Shown here one piece after another: positions 1 to 8,052 of a stretch of DNA of 43,632 nt. Origin of the DNA: Ignavibacteriota bacterium (GTDB taxonomy: Bacteria; Bacteroidota; Ignavibacteria; Ignavibacteriales; Melioribacteraceae); contig JABFGH010000036.1 of NCBI GenBank assembly GCA_013112585.1, positions 1 to 43,632 of the forward strand. Direction: 5' to 3'. A program made the position numbers and the translations under genes. Position 1 is the first letter of the stretch, and the number at the start of each line of letters is the position of its first letter. Below the pieces are notes generated by a model. It saw nothing but the letters and a program-made list of their open reading frames with translations, was not told the DNA's origin and ran no database searches.

Positions 1-22
1 AAAAATTATTATAGCAAAAAAA

Positions 23-54
23 ATTCTATCCATCAGCTAGCTGATGGATAGAAT
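23..54 (-). terminator. 32-bp perfect palindrome, probable leftward terminator
   Basis: The 32 bases are exactly self-complementary around position 38/39 (core CAGCTAGCTG). Read on the minus strand the hairpin is followed by a run of eight T (complement of the A run at 16-23), the form of an intrinsic terminator for leftward transcription. No minus-strand gene lies immediately to its right in this window, so it may instead act on transcripts from both sides or be a relic. Confidence 0.5.
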
Positions 55-120
55 AAAACAATAATCTTGAGTATGTTTAGATTACAAAATAACTTAAAAA
101 AGAGTCAACCTTTTTCAGGA

Positions 121-188
121 CGCTTCACGGACTTTAGCCCAACAATAAATATATTTTTCCTGCCGTCCGGCAAAGGCAGGCTAAAGCC
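121..188. repeat. Nested inverted repeat, REP-like
   Basis: CTTTAGCC (132-139) pairs with GGCTAAAG (179-186), and inside it CCTGCC (159-164) pairs with GGCAGG (175-180). The GGCAGGC half also appears in the hairpin at 1959-1996. This is the look of a dispersed structured repeat rather than of a gene. The rest of 1-404 holds no coding sequence that I can support. Confidence 0.5.
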
Positions 189-278
189 ATTTAGAAATGT
201 TTTATTATGCCGCAACCTTAAGGGCGTGGCAATTTAGAATATTTTTTTATAGTGTGATTTGATTAGAATAATGTAAAT

Positions 279-346
279 AGATTGCTTTTTCAGAAGGAAT
301 CATTTGCGGCAATCTGTTTTTCAGCAACGCAGATTGCGAGCAATCT
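279..346. repeat. Tandem AGATTGC/GCAATCT inverted repeats
   Basis: AGATTGC at 279-285 pairs with GCAATCT at 309-315. A second tight hairpin follows at 331-346 (AGATTGC, two bases, GCAATCT). The same AGATTG/CAATCT words occur in the larger repeat at 39295-39410, so this is probably a fragment of the same dispersed family, lying just upstream of the metallophosphoesterase gene. Confidence 0.45.
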
Positions 347-404
347 ACGTTACGGTTGAATTTCTAATACATAGTTTGTGTTAATAATAATTCCTATTAA
401 AATA

Positions 405-1364
405 ATGTATACAACTAAACAAACATTTTTACTTCTATTAACTTTCATAATAATTTATTCATGCGCCGAGAATAAAAAGTTCGTTCAATATTCTGATGAA
501 GTATCGGAAACCAATAACGACAGCACAATAATTATAATCGGCGATACGCAGCAGACAAGTTTTTGGGAATTTTGGCGAGAGAGCAATTCTGATTTCACCC
601 CAGTAATTCTAAAAAAAATAGCTGAAGAAAACCCTGCAATGATTCTACATTTAGGCGATGTAGTTTTTAATGGGGCAAGCACTAATCACTGGAATGAATT
701 TAACGAATTTGCCGCACCCATTTTTACAAAACAAATTCCCATTTACCCTGTTCTCGGTAATCACGAATATTTTGGTGATAATGAAGAAGCATTACAGAAT
801 TACTTTTATCACTTCCCTTCCGCAAGCAATAGGCAATGGTATTATAAAATTTATAAGTCTATCTGTTTTATTTTCCTCAATTCCAATTTTAGTGAAATGA
901 CAAGAAACGAAATTTATGATCAGAATGATTGGCTTGATTTAACAGTTTCGGAATTGAACGGGAATGAAAAGATAGAACACATTATTTTTATCAGCCACGC
1001 TCCCCCATTCACAAACAGTAAAGTTGTTGATGATGAAATTTTTGTTCAAAATTATTTTGCTTCTGTTTTTAATGATTCCGAGAAAGCTGTGCTATTCCTT
1101 TCAGGTCATTCACACAGTTATGAACATTTCATAAAAGAAAACAAGCACTATCTTGTTTCGGGCGGCGGGGGCGGACCCCGGCATGAACTTGAAACAGATT
1201 CCAAAAGAAACGATTATCATTTTGATTTTTTCTCCGGCGGACCAATGCGAAATCTTCACTACTGCAAATTGATAATTCATGAACACAACCTAGAAATTGA
1301 AATGATACAATTAGAAAAAGAAACCGGCGAATGGTCTTCGGGCGATTGTTTTTACATTCCATGA
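405..1364 (+). CDS. Lipoprotein metallophosphoesterase (calcineurin-like)
   Basis: This is a probable phosphoesterase attached to the envelope as a lipoprotein. From the ATG at 405 it has a short basic start, a hydrophobic stretch and a lipobox ending in Cys (IIYSC). The binuclear-metal motifs of calcineurin-like enzymes follow in order: GDTQ, LHLGDVV, VLGNHEYF, ISHAPPF and SGHSHSYEHF. Together they supply the expected Asp, Asn and His ligands. The motif spacing resembles purple-acid-phosphatase-like members, but the substrate cannot be read from sequence. An upstream in-frame GTG at 378 would add nine residues in front of the signal sequence, so I prefer 405. The gene stands alone, with repeats upstream and bacterioferritin downstream. 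Confidence 0.85.
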   Translation: MYTTKQTFLLLLTFIIIYSCAENKKFVQYSDEVSETNNDSTIIIIGDTQQTSFWEFWRESNSDFTPVILKKIAEENPAMILHLGDVVFNGASTNHWNEFNEFAAPIFTKQIPIYPVLGNHEYFGDNEEALQNYFYHFPSASNRQWYYKIYKSICFIFLNSNFSEMTRNEIYDQNDWLDLTVSELNGNEKIEHIIFISHAPPFTNSKVVDDEIFVQNYFASVFNDSEKAVLFLSGHSHSYEHFIKENKHYLVSGGGGGPRHELETDSKRNDYHFDFFSGGPMRNLHYCKLIIHEHNLEIEMIQLEKETGEWSSGDCFYIP

Positions 1365-1430
1365 TACTAAATGGGTAAATTCGACGAGCATTATTATTGC
1401 AATTTTCGTATCTTTAAACATCAAAATATT

Positions 1431-1436
1431 GGAGGT
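1431..1436 (+). promoter_or_regulatory. Strong Shine-Dalgarno that fixes the bfr start
   Basis: GGAGGT lies just before the ATG at 1441. The longer frame starting with TTG at 1429 would put the ribosome binding site inside the coding sequence, so 1441 is the start. Most other genes here lack such a clear site. Confidence 0.8.
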
Positions 1437-1440
1437 AATA

Positions 1441-1929
1441 ATGCACGAAAAAAGTATTGAATTATTAAACAAAGCAGTCGCAGATGAACTTTACGCAGTA
1501 CATCAATACATGTATTTCCATTTTCATTGCGATGACCAAGGATTTGATTTATTAGCCAACCTATTTAAAAGAACTTCAATTGAAGAAATGATTCACGTTG
1601 AAAAAATTGCCGAAAGAATTCTATTCTTAAAAGGTCAAGTTGAGTTAAAAGCTTCAGAAGATGTAGAAAAAATTCATGATATAAAGGCAATGTTAAAAAA
1701 ATCTGCTAAGATGGAAGAAGAAAGCGCACGTGACTACAATATTTGGGCTAACGAATGTTCACAAAATGCCGACTCTGTAACAAAACAATTATTTGAATCA
1801 CTTGTTGTAGATGAAGAACGGCACTTCGACCAATATGATACAGAAATCGATAACATTGAACAGTTCGGCGATAGGTATCTTGCTCTGCAATCAATTGAAA
1901 GAAGTAAAGAAAGAGAATCAGGCGGATAA
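1441..1929 (+). CDS. bfr: Bacterioferritin
   Basis: A 162-residue four-helix ferritin-like protein that stores iron as a ferric mineral, normally in a 24-subunit shell in the cytoplasm. The dinuclear ferroxidase ligands of bacterioferritin can be assigned as E16, E49, H52, E92, E125 and H128 (motifs EEMIH and DEERH). M50 sits at the position of the heme-binding Met52 of E. coli Bfr, which supports bacterioferritin over ordinary ferritin. The length is typical. The gene has its own strong ribosome binding site and a terminator hairpin directly after it, so it is probably monocistronic. I see no Fur-box-like operator that I could support. Confidence 0.88.
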   Translation: MHEKSIELLNKAVADELYAVHQYMYFHFHCDDQGFDLLANLFKRTSIEEMIHVEKIAERILFLKGQVELKASEDVEKIHDIKAMLKKSAKMEEESARDYNIWANECSQNADSVTKQLFESLVVDEERHFDQYDTEIDNIEQFGDRYLALQSIERSKERESGG

Positions 1930-1958
1930 TAGAACTGATCTTTCATCTTGTTTAATTT

Positions 1959-2003
1959 AAGCCTGCCCTTGGAAGTCCCTTTCCGATGGCAGGCTTTTTT
2001 TTT
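1959..2003 (+). terminator. Rho-independent terminator of bfr
   Basis: AAGCCTGCC (1959-1967) pairs perfectly with GGCAGGCTT (1988-1996), and the right arm runs into nine T (1995-2003). The hairpin lies inside an upstream extension of the next reading frame, which argues that the flavoprotein starts after it. Confidence 0.85.
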
Positions 2004-2040
2004 ACTATTGTTATTAAATTTTTACGTGCTGGCAAAAATG

Positions 2041-3252
2041 ATGAAAAAAAAGAAAGCAGTTATAATTGGCGGTGGACCTGCGGGACTAATTGCCGCAGAT
2101 GTATTAAGCACTCATCTTGATGTAACAATTATTGAAAAAGAAAAAAATGTTGGTCAAAAGTTTTTGGTAGCAGGCAAAGGGGGTTTTAACTTAACAAACA
2201 GCTCAACTGGAGATGAGCTCAAAAATAAATACCTTCCTAAAAATATTTTAAATGAATTTTTAACAGAATTTGATAGCAATGATCTTCGTGATTGGTTTCT
2301 TAATATGGGCATAAAAACATTTATTGGTACAAGCGGAAGAGTGTTCCCTGAAAAAGGGACCAAACCGGTTGAAGTTTTAAATGCCATCAAAACTAAACTA
2401 TCTAATTCGGGTGTCACGTTTTTACTTCAACATAAATTTTCAGGATTCAAAAATTGCAAAACTATTTTAGTGGAACAAAAAGGTAGAGAGTTAACTCTCG
2501 AAGCTGATTATTTTATTTTCGCTTTGGGCGGAGCTTCGTGGACCAAAACCGGCTCCGATGGAAGGTGGACTAAAGACTTCGAAGATTTTGGTGTTGCTAC
2601 AAAACCATTTCAGTCTTCAAACTGCGGCGTTAATATTAGCTGGAATAAAAATATTATTAAGCATCATACAGGAAAGCCATTGAAAAATATTAAAGTTTAT
2701 CTTGATGAATTAGAAAAAGTTGGAGAAGCAGTTATAACGGAATACGGACTGGAAGGAAATGCAGTTTATCCGGTTGTTCCGGGAATTAGAGAGCAATTAG
2801 CAAGAAATGATCATGCTCATTTTTTTATTGACTTCAAACCCTTTAACACGTTGGAGCAGCTGCAATTAAAAGTAGAAAAAGATAATCTTAGCCCAAAGAA
2901 TTATGCCGATGTATTTAAACTTGGTACATCTCAAATGGCAGTTATTAAAATGTTTACATCAAAAGAAGAATTTCTTGACCCGCGATCTTTCATAAAAAAG
3001 ATAAAACATTTAAAAATTCCCGCTGTCTCTCTCCGTCCTATCGAAGAGGCAATTTCAACTGTTGGAGGAATACCAATGGAAGAAGTAAATTCAGATCTAT
3101 CTCTTAAAAAAAGTAATAATATTTTTATTGTCGGCGAAATGCTTGATTGGGATGCTCCAACCGGCGGATTTTTATTACAGGGCTGTTTTTCAACAGGTTA
3201 TTTTGCAGCAGCATCAATTTTACGGAGAGAAAATATCAAAGGTAATAAATGA
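2041..3252 (+). CDS. NAD(P)/FAD-dependent oxidoreductase, HI0933/BaiN-like family
   Basis: A flavoprotein of about 404 residues. The N-terminus is a Rossmann FAD-binding fold (VIIGGGPAGLIAAD). Next comes the signature GQKFLVAGKGGFNLTNS, typical of the HI0933-like family (TIGR03862-type members), and the C-terminus has the second FAD contact PTGGFLLQGCFSTGYFAA. The true substrate is unknown; relatives include bile-acid reductase BaiN. The frame is open upstream to 1948, but that part spans the bfr terminator, so the start is one of the two adjacent ATGs at 2038 and 2041. The stop overlaps the next start by four bases (ATGA), so the two genes are translationally coupled. Confidence 0.82.
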   Translation: MKKKKAVIIGGGPAGLIAADVLSTHLDVTIIEKEKNVGQKFLVAGKGGFNLTNSSTGDELKNKYLPKNILNEFLTEFDSNDLRDWFLNMGIKTFIGTSGRVFPEKGTKPVEVLNAIKTKLSNSGVTFLLQHKFSGFKNCKTILVEQKGRELTLEADYFIFALGGASWTKTGSDGRWTKDFEDFGVATKPFQSSNCGVNISWNKNIIKHHTGKPLKNIKVYLDELEKVGEAVITEYGLEGNAVYPVVPGIREQLARNDHAHFFIDFKPFNTLEQLQLKVEKDNLSPKNYADVFKLGTSQMAVIKMFTSKEEFLDPRSFIKKIKHLKIPAVSLRPIEEAISTVGGIPMEEVNSDLSLKKSNNIFIVGEMLDWDAPTGGFLLQGCFSTGYFAAASILRRENIKGNK

Positions 3253-3788
3253 GAAAAGTTGTTCTTTACATAGCCGCCAGCATTGACGGATTTATTGCCG
3301 GACCCAAAGGCGAAATTGATTGGCTTCACTCAATCGAAAATCCGGATAATGATGATTTCGGATATCCAAAGTTTTACCGGAGTATTGATACAACAATTAT
3401 GGGCAACTCAACCTACAAGCAAATTTTAAGTTTCGGAATAGATTTCCCCTATTCAGATAAAACCAATTATGTTTTTACTAAAAACAAAACCTTGATCGAT
3501 ATGGATAATATAAACTTTGTAAATGCTGATCATAAAAATTTTGTATCTAGTCTTAAGAGTGCGAACGGCAAAAACATTTGGCTTATCGGCGGAGGAAAAG
3601 TTAATTCATTCTTCTTAAAAAATAATTTTATAGATGAAATTATTTTGGCAACAATTCCTATTATTCTGGGTAAGGGCATACCAATTTTTTCTCAAATGAA
3701 GAAAAGTAAAGAAATGATAATTTCGAGAATGCAGAAGTATAATTGCGGAGTTGTTCAGCAAAGGCTTAGTTTAAAGTATCCTAACTAA
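3249..3788 (+). CDS. Dihydrofolate reductase-like (RibD C-terminal) protein
   Basis: A 179-residue protein of the RibD_C/DHFR superfamily. The first strand (VVLYIAASIDGFIAGPKGEIDWL) is the usual start of this family, and TTIMGNSTY and IWLIGGGKVNSFFLKNNFID correspond to the nucleotide-binding strand-loop and the conserved GGG segment. It resembles the short, uncharacterised YwjB/YyaP-like reductases rather than folate-pathway FolA. It probably binds NADPH, substrate unknown. It overlaps the flavoprotein gene by four bases, so the two may work together in a redox step. Confidence 0.8.
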   Translation: MRKVVLYIAASIDGFIAGPKGEIDWLHSIENPDNDDFGYPKFYRSIDTTIMGNSTYKQILSFGIDFPYSDKTNYVFTKNKTLIDMDNINFVNADHKNFVSSLKSANGKNIWLIGGGKVNSFFLKNNFIDEIILATIPIILGKGIPIFSQMKKSKEMIISRMQKYNCGVVQQRLSLKYPN

Positions 3789-4003
3789 TTATTGCCGTAA
3801 TTTGAAATCTTTTTGTTGCAACATTAATCAATTTTCGATAGTTTTATTACATATTAAGATTTATTTATCTTTATATAAAGACAAGTTATCTAAATAGACT
3901 AATCAATATGTTTGTAAGTTCAAAGCATTGGAAACGAGTGGTACATTCAAAATAAAATTACGATAAGTAAAAAAAATAGTAATTAATTTGACGAGGGTTT
4001 AAA

Positions 4004-5965
4004 ATGAAACTCCTTCTTTCTCTTCTAACAGTTCTTTTTCTCATTACTACTACTAATTCTCAAGACTTTGGGGATATCACAGAGGAAGAACTTTTAATGA
4101 ACACCTGCCTAGAGGACCCTGATGCGGATGCAGTAATACTGTTTAACAAACGTAATATGAGAATTACTAGTGATTTTCATTTTGTCTCTGAATCTCATAA
4201 AAGAATTAAGATACTTACCGAAGCAGGTAAGAAATATGCAAACCAAAAAATTGTTTATTGGCATGAAGATAAGATAACCGATCTGGACGCTATTTGTTAT
4301 TTACCAAACGGTGATGAAATTGAACTAGATAGTGACAATATTTTTGAAGAAGAAGGGGAAAAAACAATTACACTTTCTTTTGCAATTCCGGGGGTAGAAA
4401 TTGGTTCAGTCATCGAATATGAATACCAGCATTGGTCAGATCGAATCCATCGTCTTGAACCTTGGAAATTTCAAGAGGAAAGTTTCACAAAGCTCAATCA
4501 GCTTGAACTGATGCTGCCACTAGGTTTTAATTACAATTTGGTAACATTAAATACTGAGGCATTCGATTTTACACAGTCAGCAGAGCGAACTATTGACCCT
4601 CATAATCCAAGAAAGAAAATTGGTAATTATAAATGGACAGCAAAAAATGTTGAGGGTATTGTTGAAGAACCATTTTTAGATAATATTGATGATAAATATG
4701 CAAAAATATATTTCATACTTCATTCATACCAAGACTCTTATAGTAAATTAAATTTTAATAAAACATGGGATTATGCAGCTGAAATACTTTCAAAACATTT
4801 TAACAAATTGTTTGATCAAAGTGGAATAACAGAAGACAAAGCAATTGAACTTGCATCCCAACACGCAGATCATTTAGAAAAAGCAAAGCAAATATACAAT
4901 TTTATAAAATCTGAAATTAAGCTTGGCGAACATACAACTTTATGGGGAGAAAAATTTAAAGAGCCTGAAAAGGTTTTGGAAGATCGGCAAGGAAGTTCAT
5001 CGGAAAAAAACATGCTCTTAATTAACATGCTTAGGCATGCCGGTTTAGATGCAAAGCCGCTTTTCATAAGTACCCGGTCGCATGGTTACGTCATTCAAGA
5101 TTTTGTTGAATACGCACAATTTAACCGCTTGATTTGCAAATTACGTGTAAACAACAAAGATTACTTTTTACATAGTGCCTTTGCAGCTAATCCTTTCGGT
5201 TATTTAACCCCTGCTACAGATGTTGGTATAGGATTACTAGTTGATGATGATAGGGGTGTAATAATTTCGATGAATCCTATTAAACCCTTGAATAAAACAG
5301 ATTATAAAACTGTAGGGTCCATTAATGACGAAGGAGCATTTAAAGGGAAAACGGTAATTACTTATAAAGGTTTTAATGCTCTAACTCAAAGAAATAAAAT
5401 TGAGGATGAAATTCCATCCGAAGTAAAAAAACAAGTAGAAAAATTAGTTGAAGACCTTTACTCGGGTGCTAAGCTCGATTCATTTTACTACTCCGGTGCG
5501 GATGATTGTGAAGTGCCCTTAGAATTAAATTTATCTTATACTCTTCCCGATTATATTGAAGAAACTGATGAATTAGTGTATTTTTCCTTTCCTCTATTTT
5601 CGGCTATCTCAGAAAATCCATTCAAAAGAGAACGAAGAACATACTCTATCGATTTTCGGCACGCTCAATTAATTACTGAAGAAATAAAATTAATGATACC
5701 CGATAAACTAAAACTATTGGAAGTGCCCGGAGCAACTAAGAGCGGAGTCACAAATTACACTTATACAAAATTACTCTTCTCAGGTAAGAATTATATAAAA
5801 TGCACCCGCATTAGTAATTTACGTACTCGAAGTGTACACCAGCGGGAATACAAACAAATTAAGCAGATGTACGAAAAAATGATTTCATCCGATCAAGAGC
5901 AGATTGTGTTTCAACATAAAGATGAAGAATTAAATGTTGACGCCGCAAGCAGAGGTAAAAAATAA
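4004..5965 (+). CDS. DUF3857 protein with a degenerate transglutaminase-like domain
   Basis: A secreted protein of 653 residues. A signal peptide (about 1-19, ending before QDF) is followed by an N-terminal beta-rich DUF3857 domain (about 45-240), a transglutaminase-like core (about 275-400) and a C-terminal beta domain. The core appears inactive: the position of the catalytic Cys is Ser332 (motif GSSSEKN instead of GDCKD), the His position is Arg375 (FNRLI), and the acid position is His390. It lies two bases upstream of a paralogous gene that keeps these residues, so it is probably a non-catalytic partner or binding protein of the same periplasmic system. A GAGGG ribosome site precedes the ATG. 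Function beyond the fold is unknown. Confidence 0.8.
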   Translation: MKLLLSLLTVLFLITTTNSQDFGDITEEELLMNTCLEDPDADAVILFNKRNMRITSDFHFVSESHKRIKILTEAGKKYANQKIVYWHEDKITDLDAICYLPNGDEIELDSDNIFEEEGEKTITLSFAIPGVEIGSVIEYEYQHWSDRIHRLEPWKFQEESFTKLNQLELMLPLGFNYNLVTLNTEAFDFTQSAERTIDPHNPRKKIGNYKWTAKNVEGIVEEPFLDNIDDKYAKIYFILHSYQDSYSKLNFNKTWDYAAEILSKHFNKLFDQSGITEDKAIELASQHADHLEKAKQIYNFIKSEIKLGEHTTLWGEKFKEPEKVLEDRQGSSSEKNMLLINMLRHAGLDAKPLFISTRSHGYVIQDFVEYAQFNRLICKLRVNNKDYFLHSAFAANPFGYLTPATDVGIGLLVDDDRGVIISMNPIKPLNKTDYKTVGSINDEGAFKGKTVITYKGFNALTQRNKIEDEIPSEVKKQVEKLVEDLYSGAKLDSFYYSGADDCEVPLELNLSYTLPDYIEETDELVYFSFPLFSAISENPFKRERRTYSIDFRHAQLITEEIKLMIPDKLKLLEVPGATKSGVTNYTYTKLLFSGKNYIKCTRISNLRTRSVHQREYKQIKQMYEKMISSDQEQIVFQHKDEELNVDAASRGKK

Positions 5966-5967
5966 CG

Positions 5968-7884
5968 ATGAAAAATATTATTTTATTTTTTTTGTTGTTT
6001 GGTTTTATTTCTGCCAAAACTATTTTCTGCTTTGAAGAAACGAATGAGAAGGTAAATATTGATTCGCTTGTGAATGAAGCAGATGCAGTAATTCTTGATG
6101 AAGAAATTAATTTTTCTATAACTGATTTTGACCAAGCCGAATACACTCTAACGAAAAAAATATTAATCAAAAATAAAAATGCCGATAACTATTGCACTGT
6201 AGTCGCAAAAGAATCTGAATTTATTTTGACTGATGATATTTATGCAGTAATAAAGGATATCAACGGTAAAGTAATAAAGGAATTAGATGATGATGATATA
6301 AAAGAAGCAGAAGCTTCGCTGAGTAGTTTTTATTCAGGCGATTATTATAAGTGGTTTCAGTTTACCCACCATACTTACCCATATATATTTGAGTACCGAA
6401 TTAAAAAGGAATATAAATCACTATTCTTTTTCCCTGACTGGTTCCCTCAGTCATCCATTCCTGTAATCAATTCAAAATACAGACTAACGGTAAGTAATGA
6501 ATTAGAATTTGATTATTTGGAAATAGGAAAGATTGACCCGCCGGTTGAATCAATTACAAGAGATGGGAAGACATATACCTGGAGTGCAAAAAATTTAGCT
6601 AAAATTGATGATGAAGATTTTATGCCTCCTGAAAACAAAAACGGAATAGGTGTACTTTTTAGAGTAATAGATTTCAGTCTTGGAGAATATACCGGCAGCG
6701 GAAAAGGTTGGAACGAGTTTGCAAATTTTTATAATACTTTAACTAAAGGCAGATACGGACTGCCTAAGAAAGCTAAAGATGAAATATCAAGACTAATAAA
6801 AAATAAGACGAATAAAAGAGAAATTGTAAAAATACTTTATGAACATTTACAAGATAAAACAAGGTACGTTGCAATTGAGATGGGCATTAGAGGCTGGCAG
6901 CCGCAAAGAGCCGCTGATGTTTATAAAAATAAATTTGGAGACTGTAAAGATTTATCAACTTACATGGTTGCTATTTTAGCTCATGCTAATATTAAAGCAT
7001 ATCCTGCATTAGCCTTAACCAGAAATCAAGGTACAGTATACGAAAACTTTCCGGCTTCACAATTTAACCACTGTATTGCAGTTGTGCCATTAGAGCAAGA
7101 TACAATCTGGTTAGAATGCACTTCATCCTATACAGATATGGGGAACACTCCTTATACGATTGAAGATATTAGCGCTTTAGTCGTTACCGAAAAAGGCGGG
7201 GAATTAATAAGAACCCCTCAAAAAACTTCTTCACAAAATTTTTCTAAATCAGTTATTAGTGGTAAGCTAAGTGTAAAGGGTGACTTAAACTTCGACGCAC
7301 AAGTAAAACTCGGCGGTAATCAAGAAAACGCTATTAAGCCAAGATTAGAAATTAAAGATGAAAAAGATGATAAATTATACTTGCAAAATTTATTCGGTTC
7401 AAATTATTCTAACTTAACAGTCAGTAATTATTCTATTGATGATCCGAAAGCTGATACAAGTTATTATTCAATAAACTTAAACGGTGTATATAATAAATTT
7501 GCACCGGTAAGGGGTAAACGGATTTTTATAAATCCTAACATTTATAACAAAACCACATTCGATGACTTGCCCGATGAATCAGTTGAAGAGAGAGATTTTC
7601 CGATTTATTATTACTATCCATATTTAGATATTGACTCGGTTTCAATTGAACTGCCCAAACATTTTAAAATTGAATCATTGCCCAAAAATAAATTTATAGA
7701 AAATTCATTCGGTAAGTATTTTTCTAATTATTATGTTTCTGAAAATAAGATTTCTTATAGTAGAATTTTTGAAATAAAAGAGAATTTGATACCAATAGAA
7801 AAATATGAAGAGTATTTAGAGTTTTTAAAACAAATTATAAAAACTGATAAGGCAAAATTTGTTCTTAAAAAATCTCTGTTTTAA
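5968..7884 (+). CDS. DUF3857/transglutaminase-like protein, catalytic residues present
   Basis: A 638-residue exported protein. A hydrophobic signal sequence (about 1-16) is followed by DUF3857 (about 30-240), a papain-like transglutaminase core (about 280-400) and a C-terminal beta domain. The catalytic residues are in place: Cys326 in FGDCKDLSTYM, His368 in FNHCIAVV, and an acid at Glu383 or Asp390. The motif RYVAIEMGIRGWQPQ before the Cys is typical of the DUF3857-transglutaminase group in Bacteroidota. Reaction and substrate are not known; proteolysis or crosslinking in the periplasm is the usual guess. It follows its degenerate paralogue after two bases, so the pair is co-transcribed. 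Confidence 0.83.
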   Translation: MKNIILFFLLFGFISAKTIFCFEETNEKVNIDSLVNEADAVILDEEINFSITDFDQAEYTLTKKILIKNKNADNYCTVVAKESEFILTDDIYAVIKDINGKVIKELDDDDIKEAEASLSSFYSGDYYKWFQFTHHTYPYIFEYRIKKEYKSLFFFPDWFPQSSIPVINSKYRLTVSNELEFDYLEIGKIDPPVESITRDGKTYTWSAKNLAKIDDEDFMPPENKNGIGVLFRVIDFSLGEYTGSGKGWNEFANFYNTLTKGRYGLPKKAKDEISRLIKNKTNKREIVKILYEHLQDKTRYVAIEMGIRGWQPQRAADVYKNKFGDCKDLSTYMVAILAHANIKAYPALALTRNQGTVYENFPASQFNHCIAVVPLEQDTIWLECTSSYTDMGNTPYTIEDISALVVTEKGGELIRTPQKTSSQNFSKSVISGKLSVKGDLNFDAQVKLGGNQENAIKPRLEIKDEKDDKLYLQNLFGSNYSNLTVSNYSIDDPKADTSYYSINLNGVYNKFAPVRGKRIFINPNIYNKTTFDDLPDESVEERDFPIYYYYPYLDIDSVSIELPKHFKIESLPKNKFIENSFGKYFSNYYVSENKISYSRIFEIKENLIPIEKYEEYLEFLKQIIKTDKAKFVLKKSLF

Positions 7885-7891
7885 GACTAAA

Positions 7892-8035
7892 CTATTTATT
7901 GCCATTCTTGGATAAGGCGAAATCAAAATCTGCGGTAAAGCCTGACTGTGCGTAGAAAATGTATTTAATTCCCTTCAGCTCATTTAATTGAAACTTTTTA
8001 ATCCTTGCGTAACTATAACGAGGGTCAATTAAAAA
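7892..8035 (-). pseudogene. C-terminal remnant of an unidentified minus-strand gene
   Basis: On the minus strand the frame ending in TAG at 7892-7894 is open for 47 codons and reads like real protein, including GIKYIFYAQSGFT, but has no start codon and is cut off by a stop at 8036. The phrase YIFYAQSGFT recalls the tail of ATPases with a nuclease-like C-terminal domain (DUF234 type); this is only an impression. It fills the gap between the DUF3857 pair and creD and shows that creD's upstream region is a gene graveyard. Confidence 0.35.
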
Positions 8036-8052
8036 TTACGGAGCTCTTCTCA

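Noticed and set aside
1948-2037. Upstream extension of the flavoprotein frame by 30 codons
   Set aside because: It runs through the bfr terminator hairpin and T run, and the conserved Rossmann start follows the ATGs at 2038/2041.
8005-8052. TTG-initiated extension of CreD
   Set aside because: It lies inside a decayed minus-strand gene fragment and adds no recognisable CreD sequence.
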